Shown piece after piece: positions 1 through 8,031 of a DNA stretch of 36,879 bases. Position numbers and translations under genes: made by a program. Position 1 is the first letter of the stretch; each line of letters opens with the position of its first letter. Source of the stretch: Fructilactobacillus sanfranciscensis DSM 20451 (GTDB taxonomy: Bacteria; Bacillota; Bacilli; Lactobacillales; Lactobacillaceae); NCBI RefSeq assembly GCF_001436035.1, contig NZ_AYYM01000010.1:1-36879 (forward strand), written 5' to 3'. The notes under the pieces were generated by a model. That model had not been told where the DNA came from. It made no database searches and was given only the letters and a program-made list of their open reading frames with translations.

Positions 1-55
1 CTCTCTTAAAAGTTGTCTCAGAAATCAGCTTACATCCATAAAATTGATAACTCAA

Positions 56-92
56 ATAAAAAACAGGCCCGTCAACAATGACGAGCCTGTTT
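56..92 (-). terminator. Intrinsic terminator of the dnaX-ybaB-recR-yaaL operon
   Basis: Inverted repeat with arms at 62-73 and 80-91 (AACAGGC/GCCTGTT core, one mismatch). Read on the minus strand it is followed by a run of six T. It starts 7 bases past the yaaL stop codon and closes the minus-strand operon. Nothing else recognisable is seen in bases 1-55. Confidence 0.85.
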
Positions 93-98
93 GGCTAC

Positions 99-344
99 CT
101 AATGATCATAGACATTAGATTGAATCCGATTATTTTTCAAGTTTCGTTTCCGAATTTGACGGTACATAAATTCATATTTTTGTTTTGCTAACTCTGTTTG
201 CGCAATGATTTGATCATCTACATCAGCAACAGCCATTTGTGTTTGTTGCGCTTGATTCCAATCACGCTTTAAAAGATTAATCGACTTTAATAATTCTTCA
301 TCATAAATCTGTTTAAAATCTTTTCTTTTATTAAATCCAAACAT
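99..344 (-). CDS. yaaL: YaaL family protein (DUF2508)
   Basis: Small acidic/basic helical protein of 81 residues. It matches the DUF2508 family by its position directly after recR and by its composition: mostly charged, predicted helical, no membrane segment. The function of the family is unknown. An ATG at 350 is also in frame, but the GAGG ribosome site at 352-355 lies only 1-2 bases from it. The second ATG at 344 (protein beginning MFGFNKRK) has a normal 7-base spacing and is preferred. The recR stop codon overlaps this ribosome site, so translation is probably coupled to recR. Last gene of the operon before the terminator. Confidence 0.75.
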   Translation of the reverse strand: MFGFNKRKDFKQIYDEELLKSINLLKRDWNQAQQTQMAVADVDDQIIAQTELAKQKYEFMYRQIRKRNLKNNRIQSNVYDH

Positions 345-353
345 TTGCATTCC

Positions 354-953
354 TCACATCTCAGTCCGACCTTCAACTGCTTTGAACAATGTCATTTCAT
401 CAGCATATTCAATATCACTACCGACAGACAAGCCCCGAGCAAGTCGTGTTACTTTAATTCCAGCCGGTTTCAACAAACGGGCTAAATACATTGCCGTTGC
501 GTCACCTTCGGGAGTTGCGTTAGTTGCCACAATTACTTCTTGAATTGCTTCATTTTTTTGTAAGCGCTGGATTAACGAACTGATATTAATATCGTCAGGT
601 CCTTTACCTTCCATTGGCGAAAGTACCCCATGCAAAACGTGGTATAACCCTTTGTAATCTTTCATTTTTTCCATTGTAGCAACGTCTTTCGGTTGCTCGA
701 CAACAAGAATTTTTGATTGATCACGATTAGGGTCAGCACAGATATCACATGGGTCATTTTCTGTGATATTGCCACAGATTGAACAAAATTTAAGCTTTTC
801 TTTTGTATCAGTTAAAGCTTCAGCAAAATTAAGCACATCATCTTTGTTCATATCAATCGTATAAAAAGCTAACCGTGTGGCGGTTTTTTTACCAATTCCA
901 GGCAAGTGCATATAACTATCAATTAACTTTGCAACTGGTTCTGGATATTGCAT
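354..953 (-). CDS. recR: Recombination mediator protein RecR
   Basis: 199 residues, the usual length. RecR works with RecF and RecO to load RecA onto gapped DNA during recombinational repair. The order of parts is canonical: helix-hairpin-helix with LPGIGKKTA at about 17-25, a four-cysteine zinc finger (C57, C60, C69, C72), then a TOPRIM domain starting near ILVVEQPKD (82-90). The ATG at 953 has a GAGGA ribosome site about 8 bases upstream. It is separated from ybaB by 13 bases and is co-transcribed with dnaX, ybaB and yaaL, the standard Firmicutes arrangement. Confidence 0.97.
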   Translation of the reverse strand: MQYPEPVAKLIDSYMHLPGIGKKTATRLAFYTIDMNKDDVLNFAEALTDTKEKLKFCSICGNITENDPCDICADPNRDQSKILVVEQPKDVATMEKMKDYKGLYHVLHGVLSPMEGKGPDDINISSLIQRLQKNEAIQEVIVATNATPEGDATAMYLARLLKPAGIKVTRLARGLSVGSDIEYADEMTLFKAVEGRTEM

Positions 954-966
954 TTAATTTTCCTCT

Positions 967-1287
967 TTATAATCCAGGAATATTCATTCCTTGCGTAAAT
1001 TGACCCATCTTACTTTGAGTAGTGTCATCAATCTTAGCTAAAGCATCATTCACAGCACTTAAAACTAAATCTGATAACATATCAGGATCATCTGGATCAA
1101 TTGCTTCTGCTTTAATTTGCATATCTTTCATTCGACGGTTACCACCAAATGTTACAGTAACTAATTCTTCTGGTGAAACTCCTGTAAATTCACTGTTTTC
1201 GATTTCACTTTGTTGTGCTGCCATTTTCTTTTGCATTTCTTGGGCTTGTTTCATAATCTTACCCATGTTCATACCATTCATACCCAT
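967..1287 (-). CDS. YbaB/EbfC family nucleoid-associated protein
   Basis: 106 residues with the family signature: a Met/Gln-rich N-terminal helix (MKQAQEMQKKM at about 12-22), a central beta sheet including VTVTFGG, and an acidic C-terminal helix. YbaB/EbfC proteins are small dimeric DNA-binding proteins. The gene is nearly always found between dnaX and recR, as here. Its precise role, often discussed as nucleoid structuring or recombination support, is not settled. The start at 1287 has GGAG 8 bases upstream (1296-1299). It follows dnaX by 13 bases. Confidence 0.92.
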   Translation of the reverse strand: MGMNGMNMGKIMKQAQEMQKKMAAQQSEIENSEFTGVSPEELVTVTFGGNRRMKDMQIKAEAIDPDDPDMLSDLVLSAVNDALAKIDDTTQSKMGQFTQGMNIPGL

Positions 1288-1300
1288 GTTAAGTTCTCCT

Positions 1301-3028
1301 TTAATTATCTTCTACTTTTACTATATCATTTCCAAATAATTCTTGGGCCTTTTCAACCGCTTCATTTTTGGTTTGTTGCTCTTCTGTTACATTTTCTTTT
1401 CCAGGTTTGGAATGTTTTTCCACTGGATTATTGGCTAAGTATTCTTTTCTAATTCCAGGCCACTCATCAATTGGAACAAATATAATGTCTGGAACTTTAC
1501 CAAATACACGATCCATCGCGTTTTGTAACGCATCCATTAGATCATTATCAGTACCCGCTTTTTGATAAAGAAAAGCATAATTAAATGCTACTACGATTCC
1601 ATCAGCACTTGCAGCTACTGGTTTTGAAACATGCATCAATGCCCTTTGAGTAACTGACAAGAGGTTCATAACATCATCCCATTGACTTTGATATGCAGTT
1701 AAATTAGCACGGGTTGCTGACCCTAAAACCTTAGAAACTCTTTCAAAATCAACGGTTGCTTTGGGATTGTCATTTTTTGTGGCGGTTTCTCGAGGAACTG
1801 GTTTAGTCATAGTTTGAACGGGGGCTGCGTGCTTAACTTGTTCTAACTGTTTGGTTAACGCATCAATTTGCAACTGTAATTTTGAAACAACTTCTGTATC
1901 AACTGTTTTTTTAACATTTGGTTGGCTAACTGGAGTAGTTTCCGCCGGTTGATTAGCCAATTTAACTGTCAAAATATCGAGGTAAACATCTGGATGATAA
2001 GTTGAACGTAATTGACGCTGTACATCATTCATTGTTTCTACATAATAATAAACCTTAGAAGATTTGACCTTCTCAGCAATTTCTTTGAAATCATCACCAA
2101 GCAAACCTAATTCACTAGCTTCAACCATTTCTGAATCTTGTTTGTATAACAAAATATTTTGGCAATAATTAATTAGATCTTCAATAAACTGACTGGCATC
2201 TTTTCCATTATTTAAAATCGCTTGGACTTCTTTTAAACCAACCCTTACGTCACCGTTGATAATTGCTTGCATGTAAGCTTGCAAATCATCGCGAGCAACA
2301 CTTCCAGTCACTTGTAAGGCACTGTCATAAGTAATTTCATCATCACTGTAAGAAAGCACTTGGTCCAAGATACTCAAAGCATCCCGCATTCCACCTTCAG
2401 CACTTTTAGCAATAACTTTTAAAGCACGATCATCGTACTTAATTTTCTTTGAATCTAAGATTTTCTCCATTTGTTCTAAGATATCTTTGGCTTGAATCCG
2501 TTTAAAGTCAAATCGTTGGACCCTAGAAATGATGGTAGCAGGAATCTTATGTGGTTCAGTTGTTGCTAAGATAAATATCACATGTTCAGGAGGCTCTTCC
2601 AAGGTCTTTAATAAGGCATTAAAAGCCCCAATGGAAAGCATATGAACTTCATCAATAATATAAACTTTATATTTTGCTTCAGTGGGAGCATATTTTGCCT
2701 TATCGCGAATGTTACGAATCTCTTCAACCCCATTGTTAGAGGCCGCATCAATTTCAATCACATCATTAAGTGAACCGTTGTTAATGGCAACACAAATGTC
2801 ACATTCATTACAAGGTTCCCCATCTTTTAAATGTTCACAGTTAACCGCTTTAGCTAAAATCTTTGCAGTTGAAGTCTTCCCAGTTCCACGAGGTCCGTTA
2901 AACAGATAAGCATGGCTAATCTGGTCAGTTACCAAAGCGTTTTTTAATGTTTGTGTAATGACCTGTTGACCAACAATTTCATCAAATCGTTGGGGTCTCC
3001 AGACCCGATATAAAGCTTGATAACCCAT
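1301..3028 (-). CDS. dnaX: DNA polymerase III subunits gamma and tau (DnaX)
   Basis: 575 residues. DnaX is the AAA+ motor of the clamp loader that loads the DnaN sliding clamp; the long tau form also contacts the polymerase. Visible features: Walker A GPRGTGKT (45-52), a zinc module with C64, C73, C76 and C79, Walker B region IIDEVHML (about 124-131), and an SR-type sensor motif ISRVQRFDF. After the collar domain (ending near residue 370) comes a linker and a divergent tail. An A-AAA-AAT heptamer at codons 417-419 could give a -1 product ending at once (see findings). First gene of its operon, with its own promoter and an AAGGAA ribosome site. Confidence 0.97.
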   Translation of the reverse strand: MGYQALYRVWRPQRFDEIVGQQVITQTLKNALVTDQISHAYLFNGPRGTGKTSTAKILAKAVNCEHLKDGEPCNECDICVAINNGSLNDVIEIDAASNNGVEEIRNIRDKAKYAPTEAKYKVYIIDEVHMLSIGAFNALLKTLEEPPEHVIFILATTEPHKIPATIISRVQRFDFKRIQAKDILEQMEKILDSKKIKYDDRALKVIAKSAEGGMRDALSILDQVLSYSDDEITYDSALQVTGSVARDDLQAYMQAIINGDVRVGLKEVQAILNNGKDASQFIEDLINYCQNILLYKQDSEMVEASELGLLGDDFKEIAEKVKSSKVYYYVETMNDVQRQLRSTYHPDVYLDILTVKLANQPAETTPVSQPNVKKTVDTEVVSKLQLQIDALTKQLEQVKHAAPVQTMTKPVPRETATKNDNPKATVDFERVSKVLGSATRANLTAYQSQWDDVMNLLSVTQRALMHVSKPVAASADGIVVAFNYAFLYQKAGTDNDLMDALQNAMDRVFGKVPDIIFVPIDEWPGIRKEYLANNPVEKHSKPGKENVTEEQQTKNEAVEKAQELFGNDIVKVEDN

Positions 3029-3065
3029 GAAGAACTTCCTTTCTTTTTGTTTTTAGACTGTTACT

Positions 3066-3095
3066 ATTATAGCTTGATTACGATTTAAATACCAA
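3066..3095 (-). promoter_or_regulatory. Probable dnaX operon promoter
   Basis: On the minus strand, TTGGTA (3090-3095) and a perfect TATAAT (3066-3071) are separated by 18 bases. The site lies about 40 bases upstream of the dnaX ATG and just downstream of the terminator that ends the ffs transcript. Confidence 0.65.
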
Positions 3096-3108
3096 ATTAA
3101 TTGACATG

Positions 3109-3140
3109 AAAAAAACTTCCAGTCGAATGACTGAAAGTTT
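3109..3140 (-). terminator. Intrinsic terminator downstream of ffs
   Basis: Minus-strand hairpin with 12-base arms (AAACTTTCAGTC and GACTGGAAGTTT) around a four-base loop, followed by seven T. It separates the SRP RNA transcript from the dnaX promoter. Confidence 0.85.
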
Positions 3141-3149
3141 ATAAGCATA

Positions 3150-3241
3150 AAAAAAGAAGCACAAGACAGAGAAAACTTAGTGCTGCTTCCTTCCGGACCT
3201 GACACGGTTCGTAATTCCATCTTTGCTTCATGCCTTGCGGC
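3150..3241 (-). ncRNA. ffs: Signal recognition particle RNA, small bacterial type
   Basis: The minus strand carries the diagnostic apical SRP sequence: GTCAGGTCCGGAAGGAAGCA lies at 3183-3203, with the GGAA tetraloop and the symmetric and asymmetric loops that bind Ffh. The ends are estimated: the 5' end from the promoter spacing (about 3241) and the 3' end from pairing of AAGCA-AAGA near the 5' side with TCTT-G-TGCTT before a T run. That gives about 92 nt, the short form lacking the Alu domain. It sits between tadA and dnaX, the usual place in lactobacilli. Confidence 0.93.
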
Positions 3242-3248
3242 AAATACT

Positions 3249-3277
3249 ATATTATCTTATTCTCTGTTTTTTGTCTA
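3249..3277 (-). promoter_or_regulatory. Promoter of ffs
   Basis: TAGACA (3272-3277) and TAATAT (3249-3254) on the minus strand with exactly 17 bases between. The expected start lies about 7 bases past the -10, matching the 5' end of the SRP RNA. The first three bases of the -35 box are the tadA stop codon TAG. Confidence 0.7.
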
Positions 3278-3742
3278 GTGATTACGTCGTTTTCGCTTAC
3301 TTTTAAAAAATTTCTTCATTATATGAGCAGAATTATCTGCTTTTACTCCAGCAATTACTTCTACTTGATGGTTTTGTCGTGAATCAGTAAGGACATTATA
3401 AAGACTACCAACTGCCCCACCTTTTTGGTTCATAGCGCCGTAAACAACTCGATCAATCCGAGCATTTAAAATAGCACCTGCACACATTACGCAAGGTTCA
3501 ATCGTTACGTAAAGCGTGCAATCAGTTAACCGCCAACTCTTTAATTCAGTACAAGCTGCTTCAATTGCAATGATTTCAGCGTGTTGCGTAGCCATTTCAC
3601 TATGTTCACGTAGATTATGCGCAGTCGCAATCACTTTTCCATCTTTAACGATGGCAGCCCCAATTGGTACTTCTCCGATTTGAGCCGCAAAGTTAGCCTC
3701 ACGCAAAGCAACTTCCATAAAATTTTGATCAATTTCTGTCAT
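3275..3742 (-). CDS. tadA: tRNA adenosine(34) deaminase TadA
   Basis: 155 residues. TadA converts adenosine 34 to inosine in the tRNA anticodon, classically in tRNA-Arg(ACG). The zinc deaminase motifs are complete: HAE (H54, E56) and PCVMC (C84, C87). The N-terminal half with GEVPIGAAIV and the basic tail (KSKRKRRNH) fit the family. The ATG follows the stop of the upstream methyltransferase gene directly (TAG-ATG), and no strong ribosome site is seen, so translation is probably coupled. The tRNA-Leu(AAG) gene elsewhere in this window would be a second substrate for inosine formation. Confidence 0.96.
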   Translation of the reverse strand: MTEIDQNFMEVALREANFAAQIGEVPIGAAIVKDGKVIATAHNLREHSEMATQHAEIIAIEAACTELKSWRLTDCTLYVTIEPCVMCAGAILNARIDRVVYGAMNQKGGAVGSLYNVLTDSRQNHQVEVIAGVKADNSAHIMKKFFKSKRKRRNH

Positions 3743-3746
3743 CTAT

Positions 3747-4352
3747 TTAATCCACTTTTCTACTTAACAAAATGTAATAACCTTTGTCACGAGTTACAAT
3801 TTCAACATTACCAAAAATCTTTTTCATTAATTTTTTGGCAGACGGTGCTCCTTGTTTTTTTTGTAATACAACCGTTAACGTTCCATCTTTTTCTAAATGA
3901 TCGTATGATCCAGTAATCATTGCATCTACGACTTCTTTGCCTGCTCGAACTGGTGGATTAGTAATGATGGCAGCAAATTTACCTTCTACGTTTTCATAAA
4001 CGTTCGAAGCAAAAATCGAAACATTTTCAATTTGATTCTGTTCTGCATTTCGTTTTGCTAAAGATAAAGCTAAATTATTTACGTCAACCATGGTAAAATT
4101 ACGGTCTGGGTTATTTTTTGCTAAAAACAAACCAATTGGTCCATAACCACAACCTAAATCTAAAACATTACCAGCTGGAATGTTTTTTAAATCAACTGCG
4201 TTAATCAAAACTCGTGATCCATAGTCAATGGTGCTTTTAGAAAACACACCGTTATCTGAAACAAAACTAAGCGTGTAATTCAATAAGGTATATTCCCAAT
4301 GTTTTTCATCATGTTGAACATCTGGATTTTCTGTGTAATAAAAGTTGTTCAT
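3747..4352 (-). CDS. Class I SAM-dependent methyltransferase, RsmC-like
   Basis: 201 residues. It contains the SAM-binding loop DLGCGYGPIG (about 65-74) and the catalytic NPPVRAGK motif (about 132-139) typical of RsmC/RlmG-type enzymes that methylate guanine N2 in rRNA. It is a single-domain protein lacking the extra N-terminal domain of E. coli RsmC, as is usual in Firmicutes. The exact rRNA target is not known from sequence. The start at 4352 has a GAGGA ribosome site. It is divergent from nrdH, with two NrdR boxes in the shared upstream region, and is followed immediately by tadA. Confidence 0.88.
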   Translation of the reverse strand: MNNFYYTENPDVQHDEKHWEYTLLNYTLSFVSDNGVFSKSTIDYGSRVLINAVDLKNIPAGNVLDLGCGYGPIGLFLAKNNPDRNFTMVDVNNLALSLAKRNAEQNQIENVSIFASNVYENVEGKFAAIITNPPVRAGKEVVDAMITGSYDHLEKDGTLTVVLQKKQGAPSAKKLMKKIFGNVEIVTRDKGYYILLSRKVD

Positions 4353-4385
4353 GATAGCACGTCCTCAAAAATATTTTTTAGTTTC

Positions 4386-4436
4386 ACACACTATATATAG
4401 CGTGTTTCTCAAGTGCACACTCCATATATGGTGTGT
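4386..4436. promoter_or_regulatory. Tandem NrdR boxes upstream of nrdHEF
   Basis: Two near-palindromes of the NrdR-box type (consensus close to ACAC-WATATWW-GTGT): box 1 at 4388-4403 centred on CTATATATAG and box 2 at 4419-4434 centred on CCATATATGG, each flanked by ACAC and GTGT-like ends. Their centres are 31 bases apart, about three helical turns, as is typical for the ATP/dATP-sensing repressor NrdR. They lie just upstream of the nrdH promoter and within the region shared with the divergent methyltransferase gene. Confidence 0.85.
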
Positions 4437-4442
4437 TTTCAT

Positions 4443-4470
4443 TTGAAAGATTAAGTGTTCGTAGTAAAAT
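4443..4470 (+). promoter_or_regulatory. Probable nrdHEF promoter
   Basis: TTGAAA (4443-4448) and TAAAAT (4465-4470) with a 16-base spacer, 7 bases downstream of the second NrdR box. A TATTAT at 4472-4477 is an alternative -10 element. Confidence 0.55.
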
Positions 4471-4502
4471 CTATTATATCGTATAAACAGGAGATGAAGA
4501 TT

Positions 4503-4742
4503 ATGAATTCAATTACAGTATTTACTAAAAACAATTGTATCCAATGTAAAATGACTAAGCGTTTCCTTGAGGAACACAACATCGATTTCGTAGAAAAAAA
4601 CACTTCTGAAAACCCAGAATTTGTTACCTACTTAAAAGAGTTAGGTTTCCAAGTAGTTCCAGTTGTTGAAGTCGAAGGTGCCGAATCATTTACTGGTTTT
4701 AGACCTGATTGCCTAAACAAACTAGTAGCAGAATTCGCTTAA
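4503..4742 (+). CDS. nrdH: Glutaredoxin-like protein NrdH
   Basis: 79 residues. NrdH is the small thiol-redox protein that reduces the disulfide left on NrdE after each turnover. The active site CIQC (residues 11-14) has the CxQC form typical of NrdH, and the thioredoxin fold is supported by the FQVVPVVEV segment with its cis-proline. The reading frame is open back to a GTG at 4455, but that lies before the -10 box; the ATG at 4503 has AGGAGA 8 bases upstream and gives the family length. First gene of the nrdHEF operon, under the NrdR boxes. Confidence 0.95.
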   Translation: MNSITVFTKNNCIQCKMTKRFLEEHNIDFVEKNTSENPEFVTYLKELGFQVVPVVEVEGAESFTGFRPDCLNKLVAEFA

Positions 4743-4783
4743 CATTATATTACCTATTATACACAACAAGGAGCACTAGGAAT

Positions 4784-6952
4784 ATGTCGCTAAAAGACCA
4801 AACTGATGTTAGTTATTATAGATTAAATAACGAGATCAACATCCCATCAAAAGATGGAAAAATTAGACTAGAAAAAGATAAAGAAGCCCTAGATGCTTTT
4901 ATTAAAGAAAACGTGATTCCTAATACCGTAAAGTTTGATTCTTTAAAGGATCGTTTGGATTACTTAACTAAAAATAACTACATTGAAGCTAGCTTTTTAG
5001 AAAAGTATCCTTTTTCATTTATTGAAAAACTTTACCAATACTTAGAGGATCAACATTTTACCTTTAAATCATTTATGGCTGCCTATAAATTTTATGCACA
5101 ATATGCCTTAAAAACAAATGATGGTAATCAATATCTTGAAAGATACATTGATCGGACTGCAATGAACGCCCTCTTTTTAGCTGACGGTGATCAAGAATTA
5201 GCAATGCGTTTAGCTGATGAATTAATTCACCAACGTTTCCAACCAGCTACGCCAACTTTCTTAAACGCTGGAAAAAAACGGCGTGGAGAATTAATTTCAT
5301 GTTTCTTAATCCAAACTACTGATGATATGAATAGTATCGGAAGAACCATTAATTCGGCCTTACAACTCTCTAAAATTGGTGGAGGTGTAGGAATTAACCT
5401 TTCTAACCTTCGTGCTGCTGGAGATCCAATTAAGCACATTCAAGGCGCTGCTAGTGGAGTAATGCCAGTCATGAAACTGTTAGAAGACAGTTTTACCTAC
5501 TCAAATCAATTAGGCCAACGTCAAGGTGCTGGTGTTGTTTATCTTAGTGTCTTTCATCCTGATATTATTGACTTTCTTTCAGTTAAAAAAGAAAATGCTG
5601 ATGAAAAAATTCGAGTTAATACCTTATCTTTAGGACTAACCGTTCCTGATAAGTTTTATGAACTTGCTAAAAATGATCAAGATATGTATCTCTTTAGCCC
5701 TTATGATGTGGAAAAAGAATATGGAGTTCCATTCTCTTACGTTGACATCACTAAAGAATATGACAATTTAGTTGCTAACGAAAACATCCGCAAGAAAAAA
5801 ATGAAGGCTCGTGATTTAGAAACCGAAATCGGTAAATTACAACAAGAATCCGGTTATCCTTACATCATGAACATTGATACTGCTAACCGGGAAAAACCAG
5901 TTGCCGGTAAAATTGTCATGAGTAACTTGTGTTCTGAAATTATGCAAGTGCAAACCCCATCAATCATTAATGACTTGCAACAGTATGACCAATTAGGGAC
6001 TGATATTTCATGTAACCTAGGTTCAACAAACGTCGTTAATTTGATGAAATCAGATGATTTTGGTGAATCTGTTAACACAATGGTGCGTGCCTTAACCTAC
6101 GTGACCGATGAAAGTAAAATTGATGTTGTTCCTTCAATTAGAAGAGGAAATGATTTAAGCCATTCGATTGGACTTGGTGCCATGGGTCTTCACTCATTTC
6201 TCGCTTTAAATCATATGTATTACGGTTCGCCTGAATCAATCGAATTTACTGGTGTTTACTTTATGCTCTTGAACTACTGGACTCTAGTTGCATCTAACAA
6301 GATTGCTAAAGAACGCGGTAAGTCATTCCATAACTTTGAAAACAGTAAATATGCAGATGGTACTTATTTTGATAAGTACACCGCCAAAGATTGGGGTCCC
6401 CAATCAGAAAAAGTTAAGGACCTCTTCAAGGGTACCTTTGTGCCTTCTGAAAAAGACTGGGAAGAGCTTAAGAAGTCAGTTATGACTTATGGTTTATATC
6501 ATCAAAACCGGATGGCAGTTGCTCCTAATGGTTCAACAGCCTACATTGGTGACGCTACCGCAAGTATTGCCCCAATCGTTAGTCGAATTGAAGAACGACA
6601 AGATGCTAAAATTGGAACAATTTTTTATCCCGTTCCTTACCTTTCAAACGATACCCTTCCATATTATGAATCAGCTTATGATATTGATATGCGTAAAGAA
6701 ATCGATATCTTTGCTGAAGCCCAAAAACACGTTGATCAAAGTTTAAGTATGACCCTCTTCATGCGTTCTACCATTCCTGAAGGGATGTACGAATGGAAAA
6801 ATGGTCGTGATCCAAAGATGTCAACACGTGATTTAACAATCTTAAGAAATTATGCTTACCATAAAGGCATTAAATCAATTTACTACGTTAGAACTTTCAC
6901 TGATAACAACGACACAGTTGGTGCTAACGAATGTCAAAGCTGTGTCATTTAG
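4784..6952 (+). CDS. nrdE: Class Ib ribonucleoside-diphosphate reductase, alpha subunit NrdE
   Basis: 722 residues from the ATG at 4784, which has AAGGAG (4768-4773) upstream. The frame is open further upstream to 4709, but that overlaps nrdH and would add residues absent from the family. NrdE binds NDPs and reduces them to dNDPs in the cytoplasm, using the radical generated by NrdF. Visible: the active-site cysteine segments ELISCFLI and SNLCSEI, the CNLGSTNV segment, the MAVAPNGSTA region, and the C-terminal swinging-arm cysteines ECQSC that exchange electrons with NrdH. It lacks an N-terminal ATP-cone, as expected for class Ib. Confidence 0.97.
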   Translation: MSLKDQTDVSYYRLNNEINIPSKDGKIRLEKDKEALDAFIKENVIPNTVKFDSLKDRLDYLTKNNYIEASFLEKYPFSFIEKLYQYLEDQHFTFKSFMAAYKFYAQYALKTNDGNQYLERYIDRTAMNALFLADGDQELAMRLADELIHQRFQPATPTFLNAGKKRRGELISCFLIQTTDDMNSIGRTINSALQLSKIGGGVGINLSNLRAAGDPIKHIQGAASGVMPVMKLLEDSFTYSNQLGQRQGAGVVYLSVFHPDIIDFLSVKKENADEKIRVNTLSLGLTVPDKFYELAKNDQDMYLFSPYDVEKEYGVPFSYVDITKEYDNLVANENIRKKKMKARDLETEIGKLQQESGYPYIMNIDTANREKPVAGKIVMSNLCSEIMQVQTPSIINDLQQYDQLGTDISCNLGSTNVVNLMKSDDFGESVNTMVRALTYVTDESKIDVVPSIRRGNDLSHSIGLGAMGLHSFLALNHMYYGSPESIEFTGVYFMLLNYWTLVASNKIAKERGKSFHNFENSKYADGTYFDKYTAKDWGPQSEKVKDLFKGTFVPSEKDWEELKKSVMTYGLYHQNRMAVAPNGSTAYIGDATASIAPIVSRIEERQDAKIGTIFYPVPYLSNDTLPYYESAYDIDMRKEIDIFAEAQKHVDQSLSMTLFMRSTIPEGMYEWKNGRDPKMSTRDLTILRNYAYHKGIKSIYYVRTFTDNNDTVGANECQSCVI

Positions 6953-6965
6953 GAGGATTATATCA

Positions 6966-7982
6966 ATGAATATGAACGAAATTTTAACGGGTAAGTTAAA
7001 GGGTAATTACAAAGCCATTAACTGGAATCGAGTTGATGACGATGTTGATGAAGCAACCTGGCACAAACTTACAGAACAATTTTGGTTAGATACCCGAGTA
7101 CCAGTTTCTAACGATTTAAAAGATTGGCGTGAACTTGATGACGATCACAAATGGCTCGTTGGACATGTCTTTGGTGGATTAACTTTATTAGATACCCTTC
7201 AATCTCAAGATGGAATGGCATCATTAAGAGCAGATGCACATACTCAACATGAAGTTGCGGTATTAAACAATATTCAATTCATGGAATCAGTCCATGCTAA
7301 AAGCTATTCTACAATCTTTTCAACTTTAAACACTCCTAAAGAAATCAATGAAATTTTTGACTGGAGTGATTCTGAAGAATTTTTACAAAGCAAAACCAAA
7401 AGAATTTATAACCTTTATCATAATGATGAACACCCATTAAAAAAGAAAATTTCAAGTGTATTTCTAGAAACCTTTCTCTTTTACTCTGGATTCTTCACCC
7501 CACTTTGGTATCTAGGTCATAATAAATTGACCAATGTGGCTGAAATCATCAAGTTAATTATTCGGGATGAATCAGTTCACGGTACCTATGTTGGTTACAA
7601 ATTTCAGATTCAATTTAATCAATTAAGTCCTAATGAACAAGCTGAACTTAAAGATTGGATGTATAACTTCCTTTATGACTTATACGAAAACGAGGTTAAT
7701 TACACCCATCTTTTATATGATAAAACTGGTTTAACAGATAAAGTGCTTACTTTCATCCGTTACAATGCCAATAAAGCTTTAATGAACTTGGGTCAAGACC
7801 CAATGTTTCCAGATACTGCTGAAGATGTTAACCCCGTTGTGATGAACGGAATTTCAACTTCAACAGTTAATCATGACTTCTTCTCAGAAGTTGGAAATGG
7901 TTATCGTCTTGGTAATGTTGAAGCAATGTCAGATGATGATTATCTATTTGGTTCTTGGGAAGATAAACACAAAAATAAATAA
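6966..7982 (+). CDS. nrdF: Class Ib ribonucleoside-diphosphate reductase, beta subunit NrdF
   Basis: 338 residues from the ATG at 6966, with AGGAGG overlapping the end of nrdE (another ATG at 6972 is possible). NrdF carries the dimetal-tyrosyl radical cofactor. All expected ligands are seen with the right spacing: D76, E107, H110, E168, E202 and H205, with the radical tyrosine at Y114 in the segment HAKSYSTIF. Manganese loading in this class normally needs the flavodoxin NrdI; no nrdI is in this operon or window, so it must lie elsewhere. Last gene of the operon, followed by a strong terminator. Confidence 0.97.
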   Translation: MNMNEILTGKLKGNYKAINWNRVDDDVDEATWHKLTEQFWLDTRVPVSNDLKDWRELDDDHKWLVGHVFGGLTLLDTLQSQDGMASLRADAHTQHEVAVLNNIQFMESVHAKSYSTIFSTLNTPKEINEIFDWSDSEEFLQSKTKRIYNLYHNDEHPLKKKISSVFLETFLFYSGFFTPLWYLGHNKLTNVAEIIKLIIRDESVHGTYVGYKFQIQFNQLSPNEQAELKDWMYNFLYDLYENEVNYTHLLYDKTGLTDKVLTFIRYNANKALMNLGQDPMFPDTAEDVNPVVMNGISTSTVNHDFFSEVGNGYRLGNVEAMSDDDYLFGSWEDKHKNK

Positions 7983-7994
7983 ATTTTAAATAGT

Positions 7995-8028
7995 AAAAGA
8001 GCCACTTCAATGAAGTGGCTCTTTTTTT
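7995..8028. terminator. Bidirectional terminator between nrdF and the L-HicDH gene
   Basis: Near-perfect hairpin AAAGAGCCACTTC / GAAGTGGCTCTTT with a 3-base loop, followed by T on the plus strand and by T (from the A run) on the minus strand. It serves nrdHEF and the convergent dehydrogenase gene. Confidence 0.9.
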
Positions 8029-8031
8029 AAA

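Noticed and set aside
4386-4436. The repeated ACAC..TATATA..GTGT units as a small repeat array
   Set aside because: Only two units, each a palindrome of NrdR-box form with operator-like spacing directly before nrdH.
4455-4502. Upstream GTG start for NrdH
   Set aside because: It would lie before the -10 element and add residues not seen in NrdH; the ATG at 4503 has AGGAGA upstream.
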